Positions 53,190-63,059 of a DNA stretch of 64,000 nt are shown here, one piece after another; within the stretch, counting starts at the first letter, position 1; every line of letters starts with the position of its first letter. Made by a program: the position numbers and the translations under genes. Source of the DNA: Ursus arctos (Eukaryota; Chordata; Mammalia; Carnivora; Ursidae); assembly GCF_023065955.2 (NCBI RefSeq), contig NW_026623008.1:21572001-21636000 (forward strand), read 5' to 3'. The notes beneath the pieces are model-generated. The model was not told where the DNA came from, searched no databases, and worked only from the letters and a program-made list of their open reading frames with translations.

Positions 53190-54125
53190 GTAATTGTGTA
53201 TGATGAGGAAACCCATCCGTTTACCATCTCTGTAGTTCTGTCTTTTCCAGAATGACATATCAATGGAGTCAGAGTACGTAGCGTTTTCAGACTTCTTTCA
53301 CCTAGCAATACATATTTAAAATCCACTCATATGTTTTCGTGGCTTGATGGCCCATTTATTTTTATCACTGCCTAGTATCTCATTATCTGGATGTACCCCA
53401 GTCTGTTTCTCTGCTCCTCTATTGAAGGACACGTTGGTTGCTTACACTCTGGGGCAACAGTGAAGAAAGTCGTTATAAATATTTGTATGAATGTGTGTGT
53501 GTGTGTATGTGTGTGTGTGTGTGTGTATGGTTAGAGTAGAGTAAATAGCTAGGCGTGTGCCTATTGGATCATAGGGTAAGACTATGTTTACCTTTGTGAA
53601 GAACTCCCAACCTGCCTCCTAGAGAGGCCGTACCATTTTGCATTCCTACCAGCAATGAGAGAGAGAGTTCCTGTGACTCCATATCCTCGCCAGCAACTGG
53701 CATTATTAATTTCAAAAAAATGTTCAGCTTTTCTAATAGGCGTGTAGCATTATCCCCTTGTTTGACTTTGCAATTCTCCAATGACAAATGATGTGGAGCA
53801 TCTTTCCATGTGCCCACTCGACACCCGTATAAACTCTTTGGTGGACTACCTGTTCACATCTTTCGCTCACTTTTTTAATTGGGCTCTTTGTTTTTTTATC
53901 GTTGAGTGTTCAGAGTTCCTTGAGTATTTTGGATACAAATCCTTTACCAGTCGAGTTTTGCAAATATTTTCTTCCAATGTCTGCCTTCTATTTTCATTTT
54001 TTTAAAAAAAAGAGTGTCTTCCTTGCAGCAAAAATGTTCCATTTTAATACATTTCAACTTGTCAGTTGTTTCCATGTAAGGTGCTTTTGGTGTTGTATCT
54101 ATAAACTTGTAGCCAAACCCAAGGC
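53190..54125 (-). repeat. Old LINE-1, antisense, about 0.9 kb
   Basis: Antisense L1 landmarks in order: 'tgacatatcaatggagtcag', 'tagtatctcattatctggat', 'ctattggatcatagggtaag', 'accattttgcattcctacca', 'ccagcaactggcattattaa', 'ctaataggcgtgtagc', 'ttttttaattgggctctttg', 'ttggatacaaatcctttacc', 'atgtaaggtgcttttggtgt'. A (TG)n microsatellite at 53492-53527 has grown inside it. Confidence 0.85.
53492..53527. repeat. (TG)n microsatellite
   Basis: TG repeat with one TA interruption ('gtgtatgtgtg') inside the antisense L1. Probably length-variable. Confidence 0.9.
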
Positions 54126-54129
54126 TTTA

Positions 54130-54365
54130 TATGGACGAGGCCATTGAGCTGAGGTCTAAAGATTGAGCAGAACTGGGCAGGGAGGGAAATGTATTCCTGG
54201 CAGGGGCATAGCACAAGCAGAGGCCTTGAGGTGGGAAGAACCTTGCTGCTTTGAAGTCCCAAAAGAAGCCCAGTGTGTTTGAGGTGGAAATAAGGCATGG
54301 GAGAGCAGAGGGGGGTTGAAGGAAGAGGAGGGCAGGGCCTGGCCATGCTGGAGTTCCGCCTCTGT
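54130..54365 (-). repeat. LINE L2 3' fragment, antisense
   Basis: 'ccattgagctgaggtctaaa', 'gaaatgtattcctggcagg', 'agcacaagcagaggccttga', 'ggtgggaagaaccttgctg', 'agggcagggcctggcc' follow antisense L2. Confidence 0.75.
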
Positions 54366-54526
54366 GCTAAGACTGGTGCATATCACTAAGGTTGCTCTCC
54401 ATTCTGTCTCTTCTTTCAGAAGGAAATGAGAGCTGGCAGAGAAAGAGAAGGGAGAGAACTGTGTTTATTACTTAACGTCTTCCTCATTTAGCCATTTCTA
54501 TGGGGTGCAAAGGTATGAGTAGTTAT

Positions 54527-54729
54527 TTTTTTAAGATTTATTTATTTATTTGAGAAAGAGAGAGAGCATGAGTGGGAGGGGCAGAGAGAATTCCAAGCAG
54601 ACTCCCTGCGGAGTGTGGAGACTGAGACGCAGGGCTTGATCTCAGGACCCTGAGATCATGACCTGAGCTGAAACCAAGAGTCGGACTCTTAACTGACTGA
54701 GCCACCCAGGCTCCCCGAGTAAGTTATTT
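54527..54729 (-). mobile_element. Older CAN SINE, antisense
   Basis: The element is 54539-54716, flanked by near-identical 'gagtagttattt' (54527-54538) and 'gagtaagttattt' (54717-54729). Plus strand: 'agatttatttatttatttga', 'gaaagagagagagcatgag', 'gcttgatctcaggaccctga', 'gatcatgacctgagctgaaa', 'ctgactgagccacccaggct'. The sequence type and imperfect duplication indicate an older carnivoran subfamily than the SINEs at 13.5, 37.2 and 43.1 kb. Confidence 0.93.
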
Positions 54730-55396
54730 CTGAAGTCAATAGTTTTACTGAGGTGTAATTCACAATAAAATTCAACCATTTTAAGAGTACAATCCCCTGA
54801 TTTTTGGTAAACGTACAGAATTGCACAGTCATCACGGCAATCCTGTTTTAGAACCTTTCTATCACCCCAAAGCTCCCTTGAGTTTGTTTGCAGTTAAACC
54901 CCACCTCTACCCTCCCCTCTTCCTGCAACACACTCATACCGTGTCCCAGGCCTTCACTGGTCTGATTCCTATTTCTATCAATTTGCCTTTTGTGGCCATT
55001 TCAAATAAAGAGAGACCTAGGGCATGTGGTCTTCTGCATCTGGCTTCTTAGCATAATAGATTTGAGGTCCATCCGAGTGTGGTGTGTATCCGTGGCTCTT
55101 CCTTTTCGTGGCTGAGTAGTATTCCGTTGGATGGATAACTGCAGTTGTGTATCCATTCACCAGTGGATGGGTGTTTGGGTTGCTTCCACATTTTGGCTAT
55201 TGTGAATAATGCTGCCATGAATGTTTGTGCATGAATCATTGGGTGGACATATGTTTTTTATTTCTCTTGGGGGGATTCCTGGGAATACAGACTTGCTGGG
55301 TCTTATGGTAAGTTTATATTTAGCTTTTTAAGAAACTGCTGGGCTGTTTTGACAAAGTGATTGTACCTACCATCTTATATTCCTACCAGCAACATA

Positions 55397-55398
<2 letters not shown>

Positions 55399-55440
<42 letters not shown>

Positions 55441-55495
55441 ATACATATATATATATATATACACATAAGATATGTATGTGTGTGTGTGTATATAT
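55399..55495. repeat. (AC)20-(AT)n-(TG)n compound microsatellite
   Basis: AC x20 at 55399-55438, then 'gtatac', an AT run near 55446-55460, then 'gtatgtgtgtgtgtgtatat'. AC on the left and GT on the right are complementary around an AT centre, so the tract can fold into a hairpin or cruciform. Confidence 0.92.
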
Positions 55496-55927
55496 TTGTC
55501 TATTTATGAGATTTCCTGTTTGCATCCTTGTGGTATGGTGTTTTAAAAAAATTATAGACATTCAAGTGGGTGTGTGTTGGGATCTCATTGCTGGCTTTAG
55601 TTTGCATTTAACCTAATGACTAATGTCATTAGTTGAGCATTTGAGCATATTATTATTACCTAATTAGCCAGTCATATATTTTCTTTAGTGAAATGTCTAC
55701 CCAAATCTTGGCCCATTTTTTAATTGGGTTGTTTGTCTTCTTATTATTAAATTATAAGTGTTGTCAACATACTCTGGGTACAAGACCTTCACAGCGTGCA
55801 GTTTACAAATGTTTCCTCCCTGTCTGCGGATTATCTTTACGTTGTCTTAATGGTGTCTTTTGAAACAACAGTTTTGAATTTTGATAAGGTAAAGTTGCTG
55901 ATTTTTAATTTTTTTTATGGATCATGT

Positions 55928-56163
55928 TTTTGGTGCATTTTTTTTTTTAATTTGAGAGAGAGAGAGAGAGAGCGAGCATGAGCAAGGGGAGGAGCAGAGG
56001 GGGAGGGAGAAGGATGGGGAAAGAATCTCAAGCTGACTCTGTGCTGAGCGGGGAGGCTGACGCAGGGCTCATCTCACAACCCTGAGATCATGACCTGAGC
56101 TGAAACCAGGAGTTGGGCACTTAACCTACTGAGCCACCCAGGCGCCCCCTTTTGGTGACATTT
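55928..56163 (-). mobile_element. CAN SINE, antisense, inside old L1
   Basis: The element is 55941-56149. Flanks are 'ttttggtgcattt' (55928-55940) and 'ttttggtgacattt' (56150-56163), a near-perfect target duplication. Plus strand: T-run, (GA)n, 'gcgagcatgagcaagggga', 'tctgtgctgagcggggagg', 'cctgagatcatgacctgagc', 'acctactgagccacccagg', 'cgcccc'. Same older subfamily as the SINE at 54.5 kb. L1 sequence is continuous on both sides. Confidence 0.93.
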
Positions 56164-56899
56164 CTAAGAACTCTTTGCCTAGTACAACATCATGAAGATG
56201 TATTCCTTTATTTTCTTCTGGAAGTTTTATAGTTTTAGTTTTTATGTTTAAGACTTTGATTCATTTTGAGTTAATTTTCGTGTATGGCATAAGGTGCACG
56301 TTTGATTCACGTGGATAGCACTGTGTGTTCACAAGATTGTCCTTTCCTCATCCAATTGCCCGGGCGCCTTTGTTGAAAATCAATTCGCCATACATTTAAT
56401 GGCTTATTTTAGGACTCTGAGTTTCCTTCCATGGACCCATGCCCGTCTTTGGCCCAGTGCCACACTACCCAGATTACCGTGGCTTCATAGTATGTTTTAA
56501 AGTTGGGTAGGGTAAGTCCTCCAACTGTTCTTTTTTAAAATTGGTGTATTCGTGGTCCTTTGAATTTCCATATGAATTTTGGGGTCAGTTTGTCAATTTC
56601 TGTAAAAAACCTTATTGAGGTTTTGATAGGGATTGCGTTTAATCTGTGGGTCAATTGGGGGAGAATTGCCAAGTGGACAACACGGAGCCTCCTGGACCTT
56701 GAACATGAAATGTCTCACCGTTTATTTAGATCTTCAGCCATGTTTCCAGTGTACAAGTCTTACCCTTCACTTGTTAAATTTATTTCTAAATATTTTCTTA
56801 TGAAAGATGCTATCGTGAATGGCCATTTGCTTATGGTTTATTGTCACCATCTCTGGCTGTTACCCCCTTCTCTCAGTGTCTTTTTCCAAATGGCCTCAT

Positions 56900-57515
56900 T
56901 CTGAGACCGTGCAGAACCAGGAAATCAGGAGGGCCTCCCGGGGACATGTTTTGCCCTGAGCTGGCCTTAGGAACACGGAGTTTTCCTAAGACCTGGACAC
57001 CAGCTGGTTTCAGCTCAGAGTAGAGTTAGCCCTGCTACAGGTACAGTTAGCCCCAGGTAAATGACAGGGCTGTCCTGTCAGACAAGGGAACACAGAACCG
57101 TGGGATCTGCAGGAAGTGACGCCTGGGTATCCAAATGGGCAGTGACATCACAGGGGTCCTGGGGATGCAGGAGGCCCCAGACTCGGGCCAGAGGCTCAGG
57201 GATGGAACCGTGAGCAGAGCTGCAGGCTGGGGGCGGGTGTCCCGGGCAGGGAGGGGTTGGTTATATACGACAGGGTGGCCGCTGAGGCACAAGGCAGCTC
57301 CGGGCAGCCACGTGCATCGAGAGCCCACCACATAGCAGGTGCTGAGCTTCCGGCCAAGCCTGGGGCCAGGCGAGAGAGGCTCAGCTTCTCCGGGCAAAGT
57401 CATACGCCTGCAGCACAGGCTGGGGGGCAGTGGTCTCAGGCAGGGGGATGAGGCGGCCAGAGGGAGGACCTGAGAGGGGCTCAGGTGGAGCTCAGTACCT
57501 GTCAGGCCAATGACG
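56900..57515. other. Gene-free GC-rich stretch
   Basis: A 158-codon frame (57047-57523, -) is Pro/Leu/Ser-rich without domain. No repeat recognised. Confidence 0.4.
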
Positions 57516-57519
57516 GGAA

Positions 57520-57725
57520 GCAACTATTGAGTGCTTACTGTATACTTTGCACAGTGCTATGCTTTATCTCACTTTACTCCACGAGGAAGGAACTGTTATC
57601 ACCATTACCTTAGGGATGAAGAAAGAGGCTCCAAGAGCTGAGGGAACTATCTGAAGTCTCCCAGCTCAGAGGAGGCAGTGCTGGCATTCGGGGTCGGCCT
57701 GGCTCCAGACTTAGAGCTTTCGCCC
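57520..57725 (-). repeat. MIR SINE, antisense, near full length
   Basis: 'actattgagtgcttactgta', 'tactttgcacagtgctatgc', 'cgaggaaggaactgttatca', 'ccttagggatgaagaaagag', 'gctccaagagctgagggaac' and 'cattcggggtcggcctggc' follow antisense MIR. Confidence 0.8.
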
Positions 57726-57729
57726 GTGA

Positions 57730-58040
57730 CCCTGTGCTTCTTTGTCGAATAGGGCCCCTGGACGAGGGCGACGAGGGGTCCTGAGGGGCAGTGAGGGACA
57801 GCGACAAGCCAGAGAGAGAGAGCCTTTGGGGAGAGCCCGCCCCGTCCCATAGCAGGGATCCTGCCTCCTTCCCTGGGCCGCTGCCTCCTCACCCAGGGGC
57901 CAGGCCAGGGTGGCCATGTCCAGCGGTCACATTCATGTCACCACAGCAGCCACATGGCAACAGAGGCCTCATCAGCCATGGGTTATCAAGGGCTTGATAA
58001 TGCTCGAGTGCCCGGTCGGGGGTGCAGATGCTCTCCTAGC
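57730..58040. other. Gene-free stretch
   Basis: Short frames only; no named repeat. Confidence 0.4.
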
Positions 58041-58043
58041 TGC

Positions 58044-58070
58044 TGAATGAATGAATGAATGAATGAATGA
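58044..58070. repeat. (GAAT)n microsatellite
   Basis: About six GAAT/GAATGA units; the usual 'tgaatgaatga' tail that seeds on L2/MIR antisense ends, here directly before an antisense MIR. Confidence 0.9.
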
Positions 58071-58074
58071 GAAC

Positions 58075-58225
58075 TTTATTTCTTCTACAAGTTTATGAGG
58101 CGTCTTATCCTCCCTTTATCACTGAGGAAGCTGATGCTCCGAGAGGTGAAGCCACTTGCTCAGAGTCACGTAGGGGATCAAAAGCAGACCTGGGACTTCA
58201 ACTCACAGGCAGGAAGCAGTGCTGT
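58075..58225 (-). repeat. MIR SINE, antisense
   Basis: 'cctccctttatcactgagga', 'agctgatgctccgagaggtg', 'cacttgctcagagtcacgta' and 'gacttcaactcacaggcagg' fit antisense MIR. Confidence 0.75.
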
Positions 58226-58269
58226 GGGTGTCAGTCATGGGGACAGGGAGAAGGACCCCGGCACTGGGC

Positions 58270-58665
58270 TCCCCAGCCTCCTCTCTCACTTCTGGCTCCA
58301 CCCCTTAAAACACACACCCAATCCTCCAGCCATGCCAAGCAGGGTGCTCTTCCTCAAACAGCCCAAATGCTTCCAAGCCTCTGGGCTTCTGCACATGCTG
58401 TTCCCCCTGCCTGGAGTGCCCTTCCCACCATGACCTCCTGACAAGCCCCTCATCCCCCCTCTCAGGTCAATGTCAGCTCTTCTGGGAAGCTTGCCCGCCC
58501 TCCCCAGGCGACGCAGACAAGCCCTGCACATCCCCTGGCCCCAGCCGCTGCCTCCCACTGTGCCAGACTGGCCCTCACCTGTCCGTGCGTGTCCTTCACC
58601 TGCCAGGCTCAGAGCTCCCAGGGGGACCGGGCCGCAGCTAAATAAACACTCCTGGGTGCCTGAAT
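58270..58665 (+). repeat. LINE L2 3' segment
   Basis: 'gcctctgggcttctgcacat', 'gctgttccccctgcctggag', 'tgcccttcccaccatgacc', 'gtcaatgtcagctcttctgg', 'gaagcttgcccgccctcccc', 'ctaaataaacactcctggg' and 'gcctgaatgagcgagtg' follow sense L2 through its 3' end. Confidence 0.85.
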
Positions 58666-58669
58666 GAGC

Positions 58670-59130
58670 GAGTGTGTGAGTGCAGGCAGGGGGGCCAGGG
58701 GGAAGTGGAGGGGCCGCTTCAGCGTCTCCCCATCCTCTTGACGTGCTAACACCGCGACCACCAAGCCCGCTGTGACACAAAAGGGGTATCTGGGACTGGA
58801 AAGGGCAGGAAGAGGTCTTTCGGTCCATCCTCCTGCCTCTAGGCAGGAAGAGAGTGTCTTTCTCCACACCTGCTAAGAACGCTGATTCCCGACAGCAGCA
58901 GCCATCGCCGGCCCCAGTAACAGGAGCAGCGACACGCGCTGTGTGCCCAGCTCGTGCCCACTGGTGGGCTGTGCGCCTCCCGAGTCCCATCTAGCTCAAC
59001 CCTTGCGGCAGACTGATGAGGTGTGGACTCCCACCTTCATTTTATTTCTATTTCGTTGTGCTTCATTTTCTCCATTCAAAAGCAACATATACTCATTTTA
59101 AAATTTCAAACAATAGAGACAGTGAGAGCC
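58670..59130. other. Gene-free stretch
   Basis: A 234-codon frame (58286-58990, -) covers the complement of the L2 and continues without domain; rejected. 59035-59115 is AT-rich ('ttctatttcgttgtgcttca'). Confidence 0.4.
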
Positions 59131-59139
59131 CCCATCATC

Positions 59140-59215
59140 CGTGCTGATTCCCATTTGACAGATGAGGAAACTGAGGTTCGTGGTACTTCTACACAACCTA
59201 TGATCGTGTAGCCGG
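59140..59215 (-). repeat. MIR SINE core, antisense
   Basis: 'gattcccatttgacagatga' and 'ggaaactgaggttcgtgg' are the most conserved antisense MIR words; a short core piece. Confidence 0.65.
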
Positions 59216-59404
59216 GCTTTCTGTTTGCCCGATGTGACACCGGCAGCTCAGGGACTCCTGGGGGAAGGCAAGGCCCTGGGGAGGTTTCGGGCAGCTGGAA
59301 GCAGTGGGCCCACTGGTGGATATTTTTCTTCAGGCTGTCACCAGCATACTCATATTCAGTTGGGCCACACGTGCCGATCCCCGCCTCCCCACTCAGGGAT
59401 GGCA

Positions 59405-59690
59405 GAGAAGAGCAATAATCTTGACAAAATCTAAATAGCATTGTCTTGAGTTAACTGGAGGGGAGATTTTATACAGGGGCTCCCCAGGAGTCCATAAATC
59501 TGCGGCTGATGAATGACCTGGGCAGGTGCCTCCGCCACCGGCGTCCTCGCCGAGGACCAGAGTGGGATAATTACTTCCCTGGCGCTGGTTATCTGCAGCA
59601 AGCTGGTCCATTTTTCTCTTTTATTGCCATTAAATTTCAGGAAAGTGCCTGCTGAAGTCCCCCATCCCACCCCCCCTTTTCTAAATGTTG
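59405..59690. promoter_or_regulatory. Non-repeat island (candidate regulatory element)
   Basis: 'agcaataatcttgacaaaa', 'ggagtccataaatctgcggc', 'tgggataattacttccctgg' and 'ctggttatctgcagcaagc' in balanced, low-repeat sequence. TAATTA and GATAA-type cores present. Candidate conserved non-coding DNA; untested. Confidence 0.28.
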
Positions 59691-59844
59691 GATTTATTTG
59701 ATGACTCCTCTAGGCAGGTGCTGAGGGCCGAGCATGCCCTGCAGGAAGGAGAATGTGGTCCCCGAGCTGCTGGGCCCCGGGGTTCTCCCGGTGGGTATGA
59801 CGGGTGGCGGCGGGATAGCCAGCCGTTCAAAACCGTCATCCCCA

Positions 59845-60000
59845 TCCGGGGTGCCATAAATCCCCTCCCCTTTCCTTGCTCTGTGGATGGCTGAGTCCAA
59901 CTCGAGGTAGCAGGAGTGGGCTGAGGTGAAGGTTTTCTCAGTCTTGGGAAATGTAGTCAGAGCAGCCAGGTACAAAGCTGAAATTTGAGGTTCAATTATT
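59845..60000. promoter_or_regulatory. Weak candidate regulatory island
   Basis: Adjoins the preceding island. 'ggtgccataaatcccctcc' and 'gaggttcaattattaaagga' are non-repeat words; no further evidence. Confidence 0.18.
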
Positions 60001-60364
60001 AAAGGAAGATGGGGAGAACGTGTAGGCGGGGCCCTGGCAGACTCACCACGTTCAGGAATGTAGAGAGGGGAGTGTTTCTGGGAATTGAGGGGGGGGCTGG
60101 CAGTGGTATCGGGGGGAGGAGATGGGCCATTCTGTTCTCTCTACCTTACCCCCTTCCCCTCCATCTTTCTCAACCTTGACCCTGATACGTGGTTCTCTTA
60201 TTGCCTTCGTTTGATCTCCCAAAGTGCTCTCTGGATCACCAGTTAGCTCTGGGATCCCTCAAACCAGTGAGACCCACCTGCACATTTAGAGAATTAGTTG
60301 ATGTTTACATGGACAGAGCCTTATCCATTTGTGGCAACCACTGTTGAAACTCCTTATTCATTCA

Positions 60365-60830
60365 TTCACTCAATATTTATTAGGTACTCACTCCGGGACA
60401 GATACTGTGCTAGGTGTTGGGGATACAACCCAGAAGAATCAAGTATGGTTCCTGCCACCTGGAGCTTAGAGTACAGTGGGAGCAGCTGGTATAAAAAAAA
60501 AATCAATCATCTCATGAATGCACAGTTACAGCTGCAGTGAGTGGTCAGGGGAGACTTTATGGAGGAAGTGATAAATGGGAGTATGTCAAGTAAGAGAGGC
60601 AAGAAAAGCATTCTGGGCAAAAAGAGCAGCATGTGCAAAGGCCCTGGGGTGAGCAGGTCAGGATGCCCAGGAGGTAAGCGTGGCTGGAGCAGATAAAGGG
60701 AGGGGAGTGGGGTGAGGTACGGCTGGAGCAAGTTTGGGTCCAGGCTAGGGAGGGCCTTGTTGGCCATGTTGAGAAGTTCTGTCTCTCCAGTCAGGGCTGC
60801 AGGAAGCCTTTGAAGGCATTTGAATAAGAA
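60365..60830 (-). repeat. LINE L2 3' segment, antisense
   Basis: 'ctcaatatttattaggtact', 'ctgtgctaggtgttggggat', 'ttcctgccacctggagctta', 'gagcagcatgtgcaaaggcc', 'agggccttgttggccatg' and 'ggctgcaggaagcctttgaa' follow the antisense L2 closely. The 150-codon frame here is debris. Confidence 0.88.
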
Positions 60831-60839
60831 AATTTGGGT

Positions 60840-61885
60840 CTCATGGTTAGGCAGTCTCCCAGACCCTCCTCCACTTCTAGAGAGAGCTGAAGGCTTTGTG
60901 ATTCTTTTGCTGTCCTCAACTGACTTTGTTCCCTGACTTCGTTCCCCAGATCCACGCATCTGGATTTGGGCATAGATTCACTGTAGCTCATGGGGGAAGA
61001 AAGAATCCAGAACAAAGCATTAGGGGCAGTTACGCTCCCATCCTTGGTCAAGCACCGAACAGGCTCCGGCTGCTAACACCCTTGTCTTGGCAGCTGCTGT
61101 CACCATACACCCAGGTAGAAATAGTCCCCATTAGCTCTTGCTGACCTCCCTCTTGTCAATAACTGAGTGTAAAGCCTTCTCTGGATTAAACTTGGCCCTT
61201 TGAGCCTCAACATGAAAAGAGAAAGATCAATTCTTTCAGGGCACAAAAAGCCAAATCACTTTCTCTTTTGGCAAAACCACTCATCCCCATTCCAGGAAGG
61301 CCGGGGTGGGCTGTCCCAGGAGTGGGCATCCACTGCATCTCCCTGGCCTCTTCTCTGTGCTCCCACGTGCTCTCCCAAATGGGGGGAAAGGGGGGGCCTG
61401 CCGCTGGCTGTGAGCTCAGGTACAAGTGCAGCCCACTCACCGGTGCCACGGCCTGTGGTACACCCTCTTGGGACTACTGTCCAGAGCACCTGCCTCAGTT
61501 TCCACTTCTTTGCGGGGGTGGAGGGGCGTGTCTGATGAGTGAATTCGATCGACATTGTCGTTCTGGAATCCACACGATTGAATTAGGTTTGATACTCATG
61601 GTGCAGGGCAATGCCCGCCGAGTTTGGCACCAGACCCACTGGGGCCACTGCTGGGCTCTGTCCCCACTCGCTGGGCCATCTTCGTCCATGACTTCACCTC
61701 TGTAAACATCTGTTTCCTCCTCTGTGCAGGGGGGTGGGCATTCAGAGCACAGCGTGCTCCAAGGGCTGGAGCGCTGGGAGAGGGGACTGGGACGGGGCCG
61801 GGGGGGGGGCGGCACAGGTGGGAGCGTTTCCAATCACACCGGTGATTGTAGTTTTTCCTGGGCCCCAGCCTTCCCCACTGCTAAT
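60840..61885. other. Gene-free stretch
   Basis: Frames of up to 145 codons on both strands, no domain. G10 run at 61800-61809. Weak MIR words near 61690-61730 ('acctctgtaaacatctg'). Confidence 0.4.
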
Positions 61886-61889
61886 CTCT

Positions 61890-62040
61890 TTCAATGATCG
61901 CGTTACATTTCCTGCACATGTATCGTGATCTTGTATCTATAATGGTACTCAGACTCCAAGTCAATGAAACCACACTCAAAATGGCTTGCATAATAATGAC
62001 ATTCATCACGGAACGTGATGAGAATCCAGGCAGGGATGAG
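61890..62040. promoter_or_regulatory. AT-rich island (weak candidate regulatory element)
   Basis: 'caatgatcgcgttacattt', 'cttgtatctataatggtact', 'ggcttgcataataatgacat' and an imperfect inverted pair 'catcacg/cgtgatg'. No repeat recognised. Confidence 0.25.
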
Positions 62041-62179
62041 GCCTGGGTTTGGTTGATTCTGCTGCTCCAGGGCCATTCCAGGATTTGGGGAGGATTAAGG
62101 AAGGGACCCCAGGGAGGTGTCAGCTTGGATCCAAGGGAGGGGAAGGAAGAAGAGGACAGCACCAGCTACTGTTTACTGA

Positions 62180-62350
62180 GCACTCCTGTTGCATGATCTT
62201 GGGGGAACCCTCTAGGAGCCTCTGTTTCCCTATATGCACAACGGAGTAATAACAGCCCCTACCTCCCAGGTGGTCACGAGGCTTGGTGAGGAGATCTGTG
62301 TGGATCCCTGTGGGTGGAGCCTGGTAGATGGTGAGCACTCCGTAAATGCC
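62180..62350 (+). repeat. MIR SINE 3' half
   Basis: 'catgatcttgggggaaccc', 'ggagcctctgtttccctata', 'gcacaacggagtaataacag', 'gtggtcacgaggcttggtg' and 'gtgagcactccgtaaatgcc' follow sense MIR. Confidence 0.78.
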
Positions 62351-62644
62351 ATCGTTATGGCTGGTGTTCTTGATGTGGTCCATGTCTGAAGACTCTTGGG
62401 TCGGTGATTCCACGTGTTCCGTGTTGTTCCCTGATGCAGAGCTGGGACTTTCAAGAGGAGCCTCTGGGAGGCAGAGTTCAGCTCTGGAGAAGGGGCTTCT
62501 GATCAGGTGAGCTGCCCAGTGTGAGCCATGGGATTAGTCTCTGTCTACACTGGCCTTGCTGCTGCTCCATGGGCTGGGAGCCTTGGAGAGCCTGGTCCAC
62601 TCTGGACGGGGTCCCGCAAACCAGCCAGCGCTGGTCCTGTTGAA

Positions 62645-62870
62645 CCCTGGTGCTGCCTCTGTTAAGCACTTAACCTCTCCGAGCTTCAGCCTCCCTTTCT
62701 GGAGAATGGGAACGAATCCACTTGTGCACTTTTGTTGAGCCTTAAACGAGTTCACATATGTAAAGTGAGTCCATCAACAGATGTGTTTCGAGTGCCGACT
62801 ATATGCCAGGCACTAAACGTGCCTAGCACACGGTAAATGCACAGTACGTGTTACTTCTCTTTATCTACGA
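62645..62870 (+). repeat. MIR SINE 3' half
   Basis: 'gctgcctctgttaagcac', 'ttaacctctccgagcttcag', 'ctttctggagaatgggaacg', 'acgagttcacatatgtaaag', 'gtgcctagcacacggtaaat' follow MIR. An L2/MIR-tail-like piece 'cgactatatgccaggcacta' is embedded. Confidence 0.72.
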
Positions 62871-62929
62871 AGAGTTAGTGGGGTCCATGGCTCTGCAGGA
62901 GCTCCAGGGCGGGGCTGGACCAGGTGCCA

Positions 62930-63050
62930 GCTTTGCAGCCAGGAGGTGGGAGCTGGAGCCCTGCATCCTCATTCTCCTGCTGTGTGACATGGGCACATCC
63001 CTGGCCCTCCCCAGCCTCAGTTTCCTCATCTGCAAAATGGGGACGGTGTG
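62930..63050 (+). repeat. MIR SINE fragment
   Basis: 'ctcctgctgtgtgacatggg', 'ccccagcctcagtttcctca' and 'tctgcaaaatggggacgg' are canonical MIR core words. Confidence 0.75.
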
Positions 63051-63059
63051 GGTTTGCTG

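Larger units (their letters stand above)
54735..56890 (-). repeat. Old LINE-1, antisense, about 1.9 kb net, broken by a SINE and a microsatellite
   Basis: Begins in the 3' UTR ('gtgtaattcacaataaaatt', 'ttgcacagtcatcacggcaa'). It passes 'gtccatccgagtgtggtgtg', 'attccgttggatggataac', 'ggctattgtgaataatgctg', 'tgcatttaacctaatgac', 'tttttaattgggttgtttg' and, after the SINE, 'tttctaagaactctttgcct', 'aggtgcacgtttgattcacg', 'gttgaaaatcaattcgcc', 'attgaggttttgataggg'. One continuous antisense L1, separate from the one ending at 54125 because the 3' end restarts. Confidence 0.88.

Noticed and set aside
58286..58990. 234-codon minus-strand frame
   Set aside because: About half is the complement of the L2 at 58270-58665; no domain in the remainder.
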